Source: Porphyrobacter sp. (GTDB lineage Bacteria; Pseudomonadota; Alphaproteobacteria; Sphingomonadales; Sphingomonadaceae). From it: a stretch of DNA of 16,042 nucleotides. The stretch lies in the NCBI GenBank assembly GCA_021732945.1, contig JAKFWB010000286.1:1-16042 (forward strand), in the 5' to 3' direction. Every line of letters starts with the position of its first letter. Position 1 is the first letter of the stretch. The notes under the pieces are model-generated. The model saw only the letters and a list, made by a program, of their open reading frames with translations, was not told where the DNA came from and made no database searches. A program made the position numbers and the translations under genes. Shown here one piece after another: positions 1 to 7,004 of the stretch.

Positions 1-827
1 GGCACCGGGCCTAGCTTCATTTCCTCCAGCGGTTGCGGCAGATCGCAATCCTCTTTCAGCGTCACCAGCACCTTGCTCAGCTCGGCATCGGCCCGCCCCT
101 CGATCAGCCGGTCCTTCAGCTTTGACGGCTTCATCGCGGACGCGGAATCGAGCGCGGCGGTGAGCGAGCCGTGCTCGGCAATCAGCTTCGACGCGGTCTT
201 GGGGCCAATCCCGTAAATCCCCGGCACATTGTCGACCGCATCGCCCATCAGCGCCAGCACATCGCCGACCAGATCGGGGGTGACGCCGAATTTTTCCTCG
301 ACCTCTTCGAGCCAGATGCGCTGGTTCTTCATGGTGTCGAGCATGTCGATCCGCGCGCCGTTCACGTCACCAATCAGCTGCATCAGATCCTTGTCGGAAC
401 TGACGATGGTGACGTCCCACCCCCGCTCCTGCGCGCGGCGGGCATAGGTGGCGATCAGATCATCTGCTTCCAGTCCCGGTACTTCGATGCAGGGCAGGCT
501 GAAGGCGCGGGTGGCATCGCGGATCAGCGGGAATTGCGGGACGAGATCCTCAGGCGGTTCGGGCCGGTTGGCCTTGTAAAGGTCATAGATGTCGTTGCGG
601 AAGCTGACCCCGCTGGCGTCGAGGATCACGGCAAGGTGGGTCGGGCCATCGGCCGCATCCAGATCGGCGGCGAGCTTCCACAGCATCGTGGTATAGCCAT
701 AGACCGCGCCGACCGGCGTGCCTTGCGGGTTCGTCAGCGGCGGCAGCCGGTGATAGGCCCGGAAGATATAGGACGATCCATCGACCAGATAGAGGTGCTG
801 CTTGCCGGGTGTGTGCGGGTTCATCAT
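1..827 (-). CDS. polA: DNA polymerase I, N-terminal 5'-3' exonuclease part (partial)
   Basis: This is the 5' end of a polA gene that runs off the left edge; about 275 codons are present. DNA polymerase I removes RNA primers and fills gaps in replication and repair. The visible part is the 5' nuclease (FEN-like) domain. It begins HLYLVDGSSYIFRAYH, where the Asp of LVDGSS is a metal ligand. It then shows the acidic motifs GLEADDLIATYARR, IVSSDKDLMQLI and LMGDAVDNVPG, followed by the helix-3-turn-helix GIYGIGPKTASKL. The Klenow part lies outside the window, so it cannot be told whether the 3'-5' exonuclease and polymerase domains are intact. Two in-frame ATGs stand in tandem at 827 and 824. An AGGCGG motif just upstream is spaced slightly better for the second, so the start is uncertain by one codon. 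Identification is firm from these family motifs. Confidence 0.93.
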   Translation of the reverse strand, partial: MMNPHTPGKQHLYLVDGSSYIFRAYHRLPPLTNPQGTPVGAVYGYTTMLWKLAADLDAADGPTHLAVILDASGVSFRNDIYDLYKANRPEPPEDLVPQFPLIRDATRAFSLPCIEVPGLEADDLIATYARRAQERGWDVTIVSSDKDLMQLIGDVNGARIDMLDTMKNQRIWLEEVEEKFGVTPDLVGDVLALMGDAVDNVPGIYGIGPKTASKLIAEHGSLTAALDSASAMKPSKLKDRLIEGRADAELSKVLVTLKEDCDLPQPLEEMKLGPV

Positions 828-936
828 GCCGCCTGCTAGCATCCCGCGCGCCGCGCCGGTAGAGGGATCGCGGGGCTGCGCCGGGTAAAATGTGGCACAA
901 AAAAGGCGAAATTTGGGCGTCGTGCCTTAATTCCCC

Positions 937-965
937 TTGCGCTGCCCCATTCCTGCCACTATTTG
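937..965 (+). promoter_or_regulatory. Weak candidate promoter for the lipoprotein gene
   Basis: TTGCGC at 937-942 and TATTTG at 960-965 are 17 bp apart and would start transcription about 75 nt before the lipoprotein ATG. Each hexamer matches the sigma-70 consensus only about half, so this is a guess supported mainly by spacing and by the single gene downstream. A small GC-rich dyad (CCCC at 1002-1005, GGGG at 1011-1014) would lie in the leader. Confidence 0.2.
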
Positions 966-1046
966 GCAAGTCGAACCGGGGTCGTAACCGGTCTCGACGC
1001 TCCCCTTTCCGGGGTGCGTGCCAACGTTCAAGAAGGAATTTTCACT

Positions 1047-1322
1047 ATGCGCAAGATCATCCTCGCTGCCGCCATCGCCACCTCGGCTCTGGGCCTCGCT
1101 GCTTGCTCGGGCGAAACCGCCACCGAAACCACCGAAGCTGCCGACGCCATGGCTGCTGACGCCACCGCCAACGCCGACGCCGCTGTTGAAGCTGCTGGCG
1201 AAGCCACCGAAGCTGCTGGCGAAGCCGTTGAAGGCGCTGCCGACGCGACTGCCGAAGCTGCTGAAGGCGCTGCCGACGCTGCTGAAGCCACCGCTGAAGA
1301 AGCCATGAAGGCTGCCGAGTAA
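1047..1322 (+). CDS. Small alanine/glutamate-rich lipoprotein
   Basis: A 91-residue protein. Residues 1-20 form a lipoprotein signal: MRK, a hydrophobic alanine-rich stretch, then the lipobox LAAC with Cys20 as the lipidation site. The mature part is almost entirely Ala, Glu, Asp, Thr and Gly, strongly acidic, with loose heptads such as VEAAGEA, TEAAGEA and VEGAADA that suggest a long amphipathic helix or coiled coil. The start at 1047 is chosen because AGAAGGAA at 1031-1038 is a good ribosome binding site 8 nt upstream and the lipobox fits; an upstream in-frame start at 963 lacks both. It is a single-gene unit closed by a strong terminator. Small Ala-rich lipoproteins of this kind are common in sphingomonads and have no firm function; an envelope-spacer role would be speculation. 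Asp at mature position +2 is absent (Ser21), so outer-membrane sorting is plausible. Confidence 0.8.
   Translation: MRKIILAAAIATSALGLAACSGETATETTEAADAMAADATANADAAVEAAGEATEAAGEAVEGAADATAEAAEGAADAAEATAEEAMKAAE
1188..1279 (+). repeat. Short tandem/direct repeats inside the lipoprotein gene
   Basis: GAAGCTGCTGGCGAAGCC occurs exactly at 1188-1205 and 1209-1226 (21-bp period, seven codons). GAAGGCGCTGCCGACGC occurs exactly at 1230-1246 and 1263-1279. The nucleotide identity, beyond what the amino acid repeats require, suggests recent internal duplication and a possible site of length variation between strains. Confidence 0.75.
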
Positions 1323-1364
1323 TCGGATATGATTCCTGCCGCCCCGGTGGTTGGGACATACGAT

Positions 1365-1395
1365 AAGGGCGGTGCCGCGAGGCACCGCCCTTTTT
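1365..1395 (+). terminator. Rho-independent terminator after the lipoprotein gene
   Basis: A perfect 10-bp stem, GGGCGGTGCC (1367-1376) with GGCACCGCCC (1381-1390), is capped by a GCGA tetraloop of the stable GNRA class and followed by TTTTT (1391-1395). AA at 1365-1366 precedes the stem, so a weaker signal also exists on the minus strand, where it could serve the convergent hydrolase gene ending at 1452. Confidence 0.93.
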
Positions 1396-1451
1396 CGTTT
1401 GCGTCGTTATGATTCGATGGCCGCGCTTGACACCGCGTGGCTCTGCCGAAA

Positions 1452-2489
1452 TCAGCCGCCGGTGGCGTAGGGGGCAGCGGTCCAGTTGCGGGTCGGGTTT
1501 TGCTGGGCCCGCGCGGCAAAGCCATCATACAGCGCGCGGGCAATCGCGGCGATGCGTTCTTCGCGCGCGGCCTTGGTCCCTTGCCCGGTGACATAGATCG
1601 CCACCGCAATCACCCGGCCATCGGGGCATTCGATCAGCCCGATATCGCTCGACGTGTTGTTGAGCGACCCGGTCTTGTGGCTGACCCGCGCTTCGAGCGG
1701 AATGTGGGCGGCGATGCGGCGCTTGCCGGTGATCGTCCGGCTCATCGCGCCAAGCAGCACCTGACGGCTCTGATCCGACAGGAACTCGCCGCGATAAAGC
1801 CCGGCCAGCATCCGCACCATGGCGCGCGGGGTGGCGGCATCGCGCGGATCGATATATTCCGCCGGGTTATACTCGCCATCATCGCGCACCAGCGTGGCAA
1901 TATCGCGGTTGATGCTGAATTCATTGATGCCCCGGCGGCGCACCCAGTTGTTCACGACACCCGGGCCGCCGACCGCTGCCAGCAGCGCATCAGTGGCGGG
2001 GTTGCTCGACCGGGTGATCATGATCTCGATGAGATCAATCGCGGGCATATATTGCCCTTCGCGCACCGGCGCGCGGGTTGATGAGAACTTGGCCGAACGC
2101 ACTGGCAGCATCAGCGGAAATTCGCTCGTGAGCGAAAAGCGCCCCTGTTCCACCATTTCGAGATAGGCACCGGCCACCGCAATCTTGCTGGTCGACGCGA
2201 GCGGGAACAACTGGTCGCCCAGCACCATCACTTCTTCGCCCGTGGCAAGGTCAATCGCGGCAACGCCGATGCGGCCCAGCGCAGGGTCGGCCAGTTCGGC
2301 AATGCGCTGTTCCAAGCTTGACGCGTAGATCGCCTCAAAGCTTTGCGGCTGGCGGGCCTGCGTGCCGAAGGTGCTGTCGAAGGTCGCCTGAAGCTCATCA
2401 TTGCGCGCTGACGCTGGCGCCGCGATCACTGCCGCAGCAGCGGCAAAAGCGGTCAACGCGGCAAGAAAGCGGGGACGAGCCATCGGCAC
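1452..2489 (-). CDS. Secreted class A beta-lactamase-like serine hydrolase
   Basis: A 345-residue protein with a signal peptide (charged start, hydrophobic Ala-rich core, cleavage near ASA28/R29), so probably periplasmic. It has the penicillin-recognising fold signatures. S99-T-S-K102 is the SxxK nucleophile motif, SSN at 161-163 takes the place of the SDN loop, and KTG is at 272-274 in SHKTGSLNNTSSDIGLI. The omega-loop region reads DGEYN (204-208) before DPRDAATPRAM. Aligned on DPRD, the class A general base Glu166 is replaced by Asp204, while the Glu168 and Asn170 equivalents are kept. It belongs to the beta-lactamase2-type family, but hydrolysis of beta-lactams cannot be assumed; it could be a weak lactamase, an esterase or a peptidase-like enzyme. 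The start is GTG at 2489, with GGAG 6 nt upstream; the ATG two codons later would have a 12-nt spacing. It is longer than typical class A enzymes (about 290 residues), mostly through the N-terminal segment 29-70 and an extended C-terminus. Confidence 0.8.
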   Translation of the reverse strand: MPMARPRFLAALTAFAAAAAVIAAPASARNDELQATFDSTFGTQARQPQSFEAIYASSLEQRIAELADPALGRIGVAAIDLATGEEVMVLGDQLFPLASTSKIAVAGAYLEMVEQGRFSLTSEFPLMLPVRSAKFSSTRAPVREGQYMPAIDLIEIMITRSSNPATDALLAAVGGPGVVNNWVRRRGINEFSINRDIATLVRDDGEYNPAEYIDPRDAATPRAMVRMLAGLYRGEFLSDQSRQVLLGAMSRTITGKRRIAAHIPLEARVSHKTGSLNNTSSDIGLIECPDGRVIAVAIYVTGQGTKAAREERIAAIARALYDGFAARAQQNPTRNWTAAPYATGG

Positions 2490-2627
2490 AAATTACTCCA
2501 TCAGGGTTACGCTGGAATTAACGGTTGTAACTACGCACGCCCGATTCGCCGCGACAAGGCTTCGTCCTGGCTTGTGCGGTGAAAGGTGCGTCGTCAGCGA
2601 CCGGAAAGCTCAGCCGGGGCGATTCGT

Positions 2628-2664
2628 CGCTGCTCGACCGAGAAGGCGGTTTAGTCGAACAGCG
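2628..2664. repeat. Hairpin in the divergent intergenic region
   Basis: CGCTGCTCGAC (2628-2638) pairs with GTCGAACAGCG (2654-2664) with one mismatch and a 15-nt loop. It lies in the 255-bp gap between the divergent hydrolase and DUF305 genes. There is no T-tract, so it is not an evident terminator; an operator or mRNA leader structure is possible. TTGACT at 2687-2692 nearby resembles a -35 box but has no convincing -10. Confidence 0.35.
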
Positions 2665-2744
2665 GCAGGAGTCTATTGGTGGGGGGTTGACTGGCCCGCT
2701 CATCACGGCAGTCTCGCGGCCAAGCCTATGCTCAAGGGGACATC

Positions 2745-5072
2745 ATGATCAAAACTGCCTCGCTGCGTGCCTCGCGCGCCGTGTTTTCCGCTCTGCTGCT
2801 GACCACGTCGGGCATCGCGTTTGCGCAAAATGGGGCACAAACCGCGCCAATCGTGCAGCCCGGCGCGCCGGGGCAGGCCAGCAAGACGCTGACCGCCGAT
2901 CAGGCGACCAAGCTGGCCGCAGCCAGCTACACCGCCGAGGACGTTGCGTTCATGCAGGGCATGATCGTCCACCACCAACAGGCGGTCGATATGGCTGTGC
3001 TGGTCAAGGAACGCACCAACACCAAGGAGCTGATCGATATCGCGGGCCGGATCGAATCCAGTCAGGCGGACGAGATCACCTTCATGAAGGGCTGGCTGTC
3101 CGAGCGTGGTGAGCCGGTGGAGGATGCGATGATGAAGGATCATGCGCATCACACCATGATGGGCATGGCCTCGCCCGAAGCCCTGGCCGCGCTGGCCGCT
3201 GCCAAGGGGGTCGATTTTGACCGCCAGTTCCTGACCCTGATGATCGCCCACCACGAAGGCGCAGTCGACATGGTCGAAAAGCTGCTCGACGAAGATGGCA
3301 CGGCCGCCGATCCGGTGCTCTTCCAGTTCGTCGGCGATATCGACAGCGAACAGACGGGCGAGATCAAGCGGATGGACAAGCTGCTGGCGGGCCTCTCGGC
3401 CGATCCGCGCTCGGGCCTTGCGGCTGGGTTCGACAATGCAGGTGAGGCGATCCTCAATCTCACCAAGGTGGCGACGCTGGGCAAGCCCGCCGGGTTCTTC
3501 AACCCCGCCAACCCCGCCGACCTGCGCCCGCCGGTGCCGCCCAAGAAGGACAAGCAGACCGAAGGCGAGAAGGAAGCCATGGGCAAGGACATGCCCGCCA
3601 AGGATGCCCCCAAGGACGAGGCCAGGCCTGAGATGGCCGCTGCTGATCCAGCCGCCGCCAGCGCGCCTGCCACCCCGGAACGCACCGAAGAAGACCTCAC
3701 CGAATACGCCGAACGTTCACCGCTGCTCGACTTCGCCAACACCGACATGGCGTTTTTTGGCGATGTGATGGTTGCGGGCTCCTACCACGGGTTCAACCTC
3801 TACAAGCTGGGCGCGGATGGCGTGCCTGCGCTGATGAGCTCGGTCGTGTGTCCGGGCGGGCAGGGCGATGTCTCGGTGGTCGGCAACCTCCTCGTCATGA
3901 GCGTCGAACAGACGCGCGGGCGGGTGGATTGCGGATTGCAGGGTGCGCCGGGCGACATCAGCACCGATCGCTTCAGGGGCCTGCGCATCTTCGACATTTC
4001 CGATCTCACCCAGCCGCGTCAGGTGGGCGGGGTGCAGACCTGCCGGGGCAGCCACACCCATTCGGTCGTCAGCGCCGATGCCACGCGCCTGATCGTCTAC
4101 AACTCGGGCACCGCTGGTATCCGCGAAGAAGATGAACTGGCTGGCTGCATCGGCGAGATTCCGGGAGACACCCGCACCGCGCTGTTTTCGGTCGATGTGA
4201 TCGAAATCCCGGTGGCAGACCCATCCAAGGCGCGGATCGTCAGGAGCCCGCGCGTCTTTGCTGACGCCGCCACCGGCGAGATTGCCGGACTGTGGCGCGG
4301 CGGTGATCATGGAGACAACACGCAGCGCACTGCGGCGACCGATCACTGCCACGACATCACGGTCTTTCCCGCGCTGAAAATCGCGGCGGGTGCCTGCTCG
4401 GGCAATGGCATCCTGTTCGACATCAAGGACCCGCTCAATCCCAAGCGGATCGACGCGGTGACCGACACCACCTTTGCCTATTGGCATTCGGCCACCTTCA
4501 ACAATGATGGCACAAAGGTGATCTTCACCGACGAATGGGGTGGCGGCGGGCGGCCGCGCTGTAAGGCGTCGGACCCCAAGACCTGGGGCGCCAATGCGAT
4601 CTACGACATCAAGGACGGCAAGCTCGTCTTCCGCGCGCATTACAAAATGCCCGCGCCGCAGAGCGACAAGGAAAACTGCGTCGCGCACAATGGCTCGATC
4701 ATCCCGGTCCCGGGCCGCGATCTGTTTGCGCAGGCCTGGTATCAGGGCGGCCTCAGCGTGATGGACTTCACCGACAGCGCCAACCCGAAGGAGATCGCCT
4801 TCTTCGATCGCGGGCCGATTGACGACAAGCAGATGGTGGTCGGCGGTTACTGGTCAACCTATTGGTACAACGGCCACATCTACGGCACCGAGATCACGCG
4901 CGGGATCGACGTGTTTGCTCTGACCCCAAGCGAGCACCTGACCGAAGCCGAAATCACCGCTGCCAAGGCAGCGCGCTTCGAAAACGGCCGCTTCAACCCG
5001 CAAACCCAGACGCGGGTGACGTGGGACAAGGCTGCGGTTGATGCGGCGGAGGCGAGTCGCAAGGGCGGGTGA
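2745..5072 (+). CDS. Exported DUF305 - LVIVD beta-propeller fusion protein
   Basis: A 775-residue protein. Residues 1-27 are a signal peptide (cleavage near IAFA/QNG). Residues about 60-215 contain two DUF305-like halves, marked by HHQQAVDM (H76,H77) and HHEGAVDM (H169,H170), with a Met/His-rich stretch DAMMKDHAHHTMMGM between them. DUF305 is a ferritin-like helical fold, and at least one member (cyanobacterial CopM) binds copper. Residues about 260-320 are a charged Pro/Lys/Glu linker. Residues about 325-740 resemble the LVIVD-repeat beta-propeller family (DMAFFGDVMVAGSYHGFNLYKL, GLRIFDISDLTQPRQVGG, GLSVMDFTDSANPKEIAFF). This domain holds eight cysteines (369, 396, 433, 468, 535, 551, 606, 645), fitting disulfides in the periplasm, and conserved His patches such as GSHTHS and DHCHD. 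The start is set by AAGGGGA at 2734-2740. Role unknown; periplasmic metal (copper) handling is a reasonable inference from the first half only. It appears to be transcribed alone. Confidence 0.85.
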   Translation: MIKTASLRASRAVFSALLLTTSGIAFAQNGAQTAPIVQPGAPGQASKTLTADQATKLAAASYTAEDVAFMQGMIVHHQQAVDMAVLVKERTNTKELIDIAGRIESSQADEITFMKGWLSERGEPVEDAMMKDHAHHTMMGMASPEALAALAAAKGVDFDRQFLTLMIAHHEGAVDMVEKLLDEDGTAADPVLFQFVGDIDSEQTGEIKRMDKLLAGLSADPRSGLAAGFDNAGEAILNLTKVATLGKPAGFFNPANPADLRPPVPPKKDKQTEGEKEAMGKDMPAKDAPKDEARPEMAAADPAAASAPATPERTEEDLTEYAERSPLLDFANTDMAFFGDVMVAGSYHGFNLYKLGADGVPALMSSVVCPGGQGDVSVVGNLLVMSVEQTRGRVDCGLQGAPGDISTDRFRGLRIFDISDLTQPRQVGGVQTCRGSHTHSVVSADATRLIVYNSGTAGIREEDELAGCIGEIPGDTRTALFSVDVIEIPVADPSKARIVRSPRVFADAATGEIAGLWRGGDHGDNTQRTAATDHCHDITVFPALKIAAGACSGNGILFDIKDPLNPKRIDAVTDTTFAYWHSATFNNDGTKVIFTDEWGGGGRPRCKASDPKTWGANAIYDIKDGKLVFRAHYKMPAPQSDKENCVAHNGSIIPVPGRDLFAQAWYQGGLSVMDFTDSANPKEIAFFDRGPIDDKQMVVGGYWSTYWYNGHIYGTEITRGIDVFALTPSEHLTEAEITAAKAARFENGRFNPQTQTRVTWDKAAVDAAEASRKGG

Positions 5073-5165
5073 GGGCGCGCGCTGAACGCGGACGGCGGCT
5101 TTTTGGCTCGTAGAGGCAAGAGCTACCGTTCGGCTTGCGACCCCGAAGCAGCCATCGCCGCTGCC

Positions 5166-5436
5166 TAGAGTCTGTTTCAGTAGAGTGGAAGCACCTGCAC
5201 GGAGCCGATTTTGGCCCAGCACGAGGAGCGAGGAGGGAGCCATGCTGAAGCATAGTGACCGACAAGCGACGCGGTGGTGGGCCAAAATCGGCCCGCCCCG
5301 CAGGGGTCGCGTCAGGAAGCCCGCTGGCTGCGTCGCGGCCCTTGCAGGGGCAGCCCAGCCCCTGCTGCGCGCCACTCCTGTCCAGCGGGCTTCCTGACGC
5401 GATGCAGGCGTTTCCACTCTACTGAAACAGACTCTA
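5166..5436. mobile_element. MITE, IS630/Tc1-mariner type, with TA target duplication
   Basis: A 267-bp element (5168-5434) between directly repeated TA dinucleotides (5166-5167, 5435-5436). The outer flanking bases are C and G, so the pre-insertion site reads CTAG, the known preference of IS630-family transposases. The terminal inverted repeats are perfect over 23 bp (5168-5190 and 5412-5434), starting GAGTCTGTTTCAGTAGAG. There is no transposase-sized frame inside, so it is non-autonomous. The interior is a chain of palindromes: 15 bp (5204-5218 with 5278-5292, starting GCCGATTTTGGCC), ATGCT-GA-AGCAT (5242-5253), 21 bp (5307-5327 with 5382-5402, core CAGGAAGCCCGCTGG), and GCAGGGGC-N6-GCCCCTGC (5344-5365). 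The perfect ends suggest recent activity. It lies between the 3' ends of two convergent genes, where it does no damage. The family assignment is inferred from the target and the repeats; no transposase can be matched here. Confidence 0.8.
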
Positions 5437-5486
5437 GAGGACTTTTCGACCAATCAGGGTGACCCGGATTGGTCGGAAAGTGCTCT
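5436..5486. repeat. 50-bp palindromic unit at the SDR 3' end
   Basis: AGAGGACTTTTCGACCAATC (5436-5455) and the reverse complement of 5467-5486 (AGAGCACTTTCCGACCAATC) agree at 18 of 20 positions, and the inner bases GGGT/ACCC can extend the stem. It directly follows the MITE and includes the first two positions of the stop codon of the minus-strand SDR (5485-5487), so it would fold at the 3' end of that mRNA. There is no T-run on the minus strand. It resembles REP-like intergenic palindromes and may act as a 3' stabiliser or weak terminator. Confidence 0.6.
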
Positions 5487-6255
5487 AAAGCAATGGCAAT
5501 CCCACGGCGGCGCGCCCGGCGTCGGTCTTGATCGAGAAGTCGCTGCCATCATGTTCGCGGGCCGGATCGCTCGTCAGCCACACGACCGCCTCTGCCGCCC
5601 ATTCCGCAGGGATGTGGGCCGACCACGCCAATTTCGACACGGGGTTGATCCCGGCTGCCTGGATCGTCCGCTGGAACTGCGTGGCGACTGTCCCCGGCGA
5701 AAGGCCGACGCAGCGGATGCCGTTGTCTGCTTCTTCCTTGTGCACACAGCGCGTGAACATCAGCGCGGCAGCCTTGGTTGAAGAGTAATGCGACCAACCC
5801 TCAAGCGCGCTGGTGGCAGCACCCGACGAGATGTTGATGATGGTCCCGCCGCCGCCCCGTTTCATCACTGGAAGCACTGCTCGCGTGCAGTGGAACACAC
5901 CCTTGAGATTGATATCGACAACGTGGCCCCAACCCTCGGGATCGGCATCCTCTACGCGGGCGATCGGATCGACCACGCCGGCATTGTTGACCAAGATGTC
6001 GATGGCCCCGAAGTGCCTGACAGAGCGTGCGACGGCGGTCTGCACCGACTCCCAGTTTGCCACGTCGCACACCACTGGCAGGGCACGCGACCCGAGCTCT
6101 TCGGCGATCTTTGCGATTGCCGTCGCAGAGCGCGCCAGCAGCACGACATTGGCACCAGCCTGAGCGAGACGCCTCACCGTAGCCTCGCCTATTCCGCGAC
6201 TGGCTCCGCTGACAATCGCCGTCTGGCCCGACAGATTGATGTTGGGGTTCAGCAT
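5485..6255 (-). CDS. SDR family oxidoreductase (azoreductase operon)
   Basis: A 256-residue classical short-chain dehydrogenase/reductase, a cytosolic NAD(P)-dependent alcohol/ketone oxidoreductase with unknown substrate. The Rossmann glycine motif is GASRGIG at 17-23, the structural motif NNAG is at 90-93, Asn at DINLKG is present, and the catalytic residues are the Ser of NISSG (143/144), Tyr157 and Lys161 (YSSTK). CDVANWES after beta-3 is typical. The fold is complete in length. Its ATG overlaps the stop of the upstream azoreductase gene in the form TGATG (one shared base), so the two are co-transcribed and probably translationally coupled. Arg20 in the glycine loop suggests NADP(H) preference, though this is only an indication. 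Confidence 0.88.
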   Translation of the reverse strand: MLNPNINLSGQTAIVSGASRGIGEATVRRLAQAGANVVLLARSATAIAKIAEELGSRALPVVCDVANWESVQTAVARSVRHFGAIDILVNNAGVVDPIARVEDADPEGWGHVVDINLKGVFHCTRAVLPVMKRGGGGTIINISSGAATSALEGWSHYSSTKAAALMFTRCVHKEEADNGIRCVGLSPGTVATQFQRTIQAAGINPVSKLAWSAHIPAEWAAEAVVWLTSDPAREHDGSDFSIKTDAGRAAVGLPLL

Positions 6256-6911
6256 CAGACCGCTCCTGCATCGGCACAGTGGCGTTCGATCCCCGCAATC
6301 GCTGCGACCATCGCGGCATCGACTGTGTCCGCATCAGCCGTGGTCGCCTCGACAGCGAAGCTGGTGACGTTTTCGATGCCGATGAAATTGAGGATCATCG
6401 TCAGATAGGGCCGCATGAAGTCAAAGCTCTGCATCGGCCCGCCGTCGCCATAGCCGCCCGCGCCATAGGAATAAGTGACATAGGCGCGCTTGCCCTTGAG
6501 CAGGCCGCTGAACTGACCGCTCTCATAAGCGAAGGTCCGGTTGATCCGCATGATCTGGTCGATCCACGCTTTCAGTGCTGCCGGGACCGCGAAATTGTAC
6601 ATAGGCGTGGAAATGAGCAGGATGTCGGCAGCCTCCATCTCGGCGATCAGGCTGTCGGACAGGGCGGTTGCCGCCCGCAGGCCGTCGTCCATCGCCTCGG
6701 CGGGGGTGTAGAAGCCCCTGATGGTGGCATCGGCGATCGCTGGCAGCGGATCGGTGGCAAGATCGCGCTTGAAGGTGACCTGCGCACCATGGTGAGCGAT
6801 CAGGCCCTGCTGCACAGCGTCGGCCAAAGTACGGCTGAACGAAGCCTGTTCACCTGTTGCCTGAGCGGGGCCGGGGCGGGCCGAGGCGTCAATTCTGAGG
6901 ATAGTGGTCAT
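6255..6911 (-). CDS. azoR: FMN-dependent NADH-azoreductase (AzoR/flavodoxin-like)
   Basis: A 218-residue flavodoxin-fold quinone/azo reductase that transfers two electrons from NAD(P)H via FMN, chiefly to quinones in vivo. Recognised from STPMYNFAVPAALKAWID (101-118) followed by RINRTF, the AzoR signature around the FMN site, and from the N-terminal LRIDASARP phosphate-binding loop with a later serine (SFSRTLAD). The start at 6911 is chosen because AAGGAGA lies just upstream and the protein then begins MTTILRID as in the family; the frame is open further back to 6974 but without family-like sequence. It is the first gene of a two-gene operon with the SDR and is divergent from the LysR gene, the usual arrangement for a regulator controlling a quinone- or xenobiotic-response operon. 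Confidence 0.88.
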   Translation of the reverse strand: MTTILRIDASARPGPAQATGEQASFSRTLADAVQQGLIAHHGAQVTFKRDLATDPLPAIADATIRGFYTPAEAMDDGLRAATALSDSLIAEMEAADILLISTPMYNFAVPAALKAWIDQIMRINRTFAYESGQFSGLLKGKRAYVTYSYGAGGYGDGGPMQSFDFMRPYLTMILNFIGIENVTSFAVEATTADADTVDAAMVAAIAGIERHCADAGAV

Positions 6912-6985
6912 GATCGTCTCCTTTTCGATGGAGCAGATCATGGGGTCGGCATTTCTGATCGGAAACATTGCCATTCACCATGCTC

Positions 6986-7004
6986 TCATGCAAATAGTGC
7001 ATGA
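6986..7004. promoter_or_regulatory. Probable LysR operator (dyad) at the lysR start
   Basis: TCATGCA-AATAG-TGCATGA is a perfect dyad with 7-bp arms and contains the T-N11-A core of LysR boxes (T6989, A7001). An outer dyad, CCATTCA (6971-6977) with TGAATGG (7002-7008), surrounds it. It sits in the 93-bp divergent gap between the azoreductase and lysR genes and ends one base before the lysR ATG, so binding would both repress lysR and position the protein to activate the azoreductase operon. Confidence 0.65.

Noticed and set aside
927..1609. Minus-strand frames opposite the lipoprotein gene encoding Ser/Ala-rich or Gln/Arg-rich repeats
   Set aside because: Their repeats are simply the complement of the lipoprotein's Ala/Glu codon repeats, and the frames cross a clear terminator hairpin.
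3717..4688. A 323-codon minus-strand open frame inside the DUF305-LVIVD gene
   Set aside because: Shadow frame in high-GC coding sequence, Arg/Val/Ala/Asp-rich, no motif, no ribosome site.
5185..5462. Small plus-strand frames within the intergenic MITE
   Set aside because: They read through the inverted repeats, lack any transposase similarity and are explained by the palindromic DNA.
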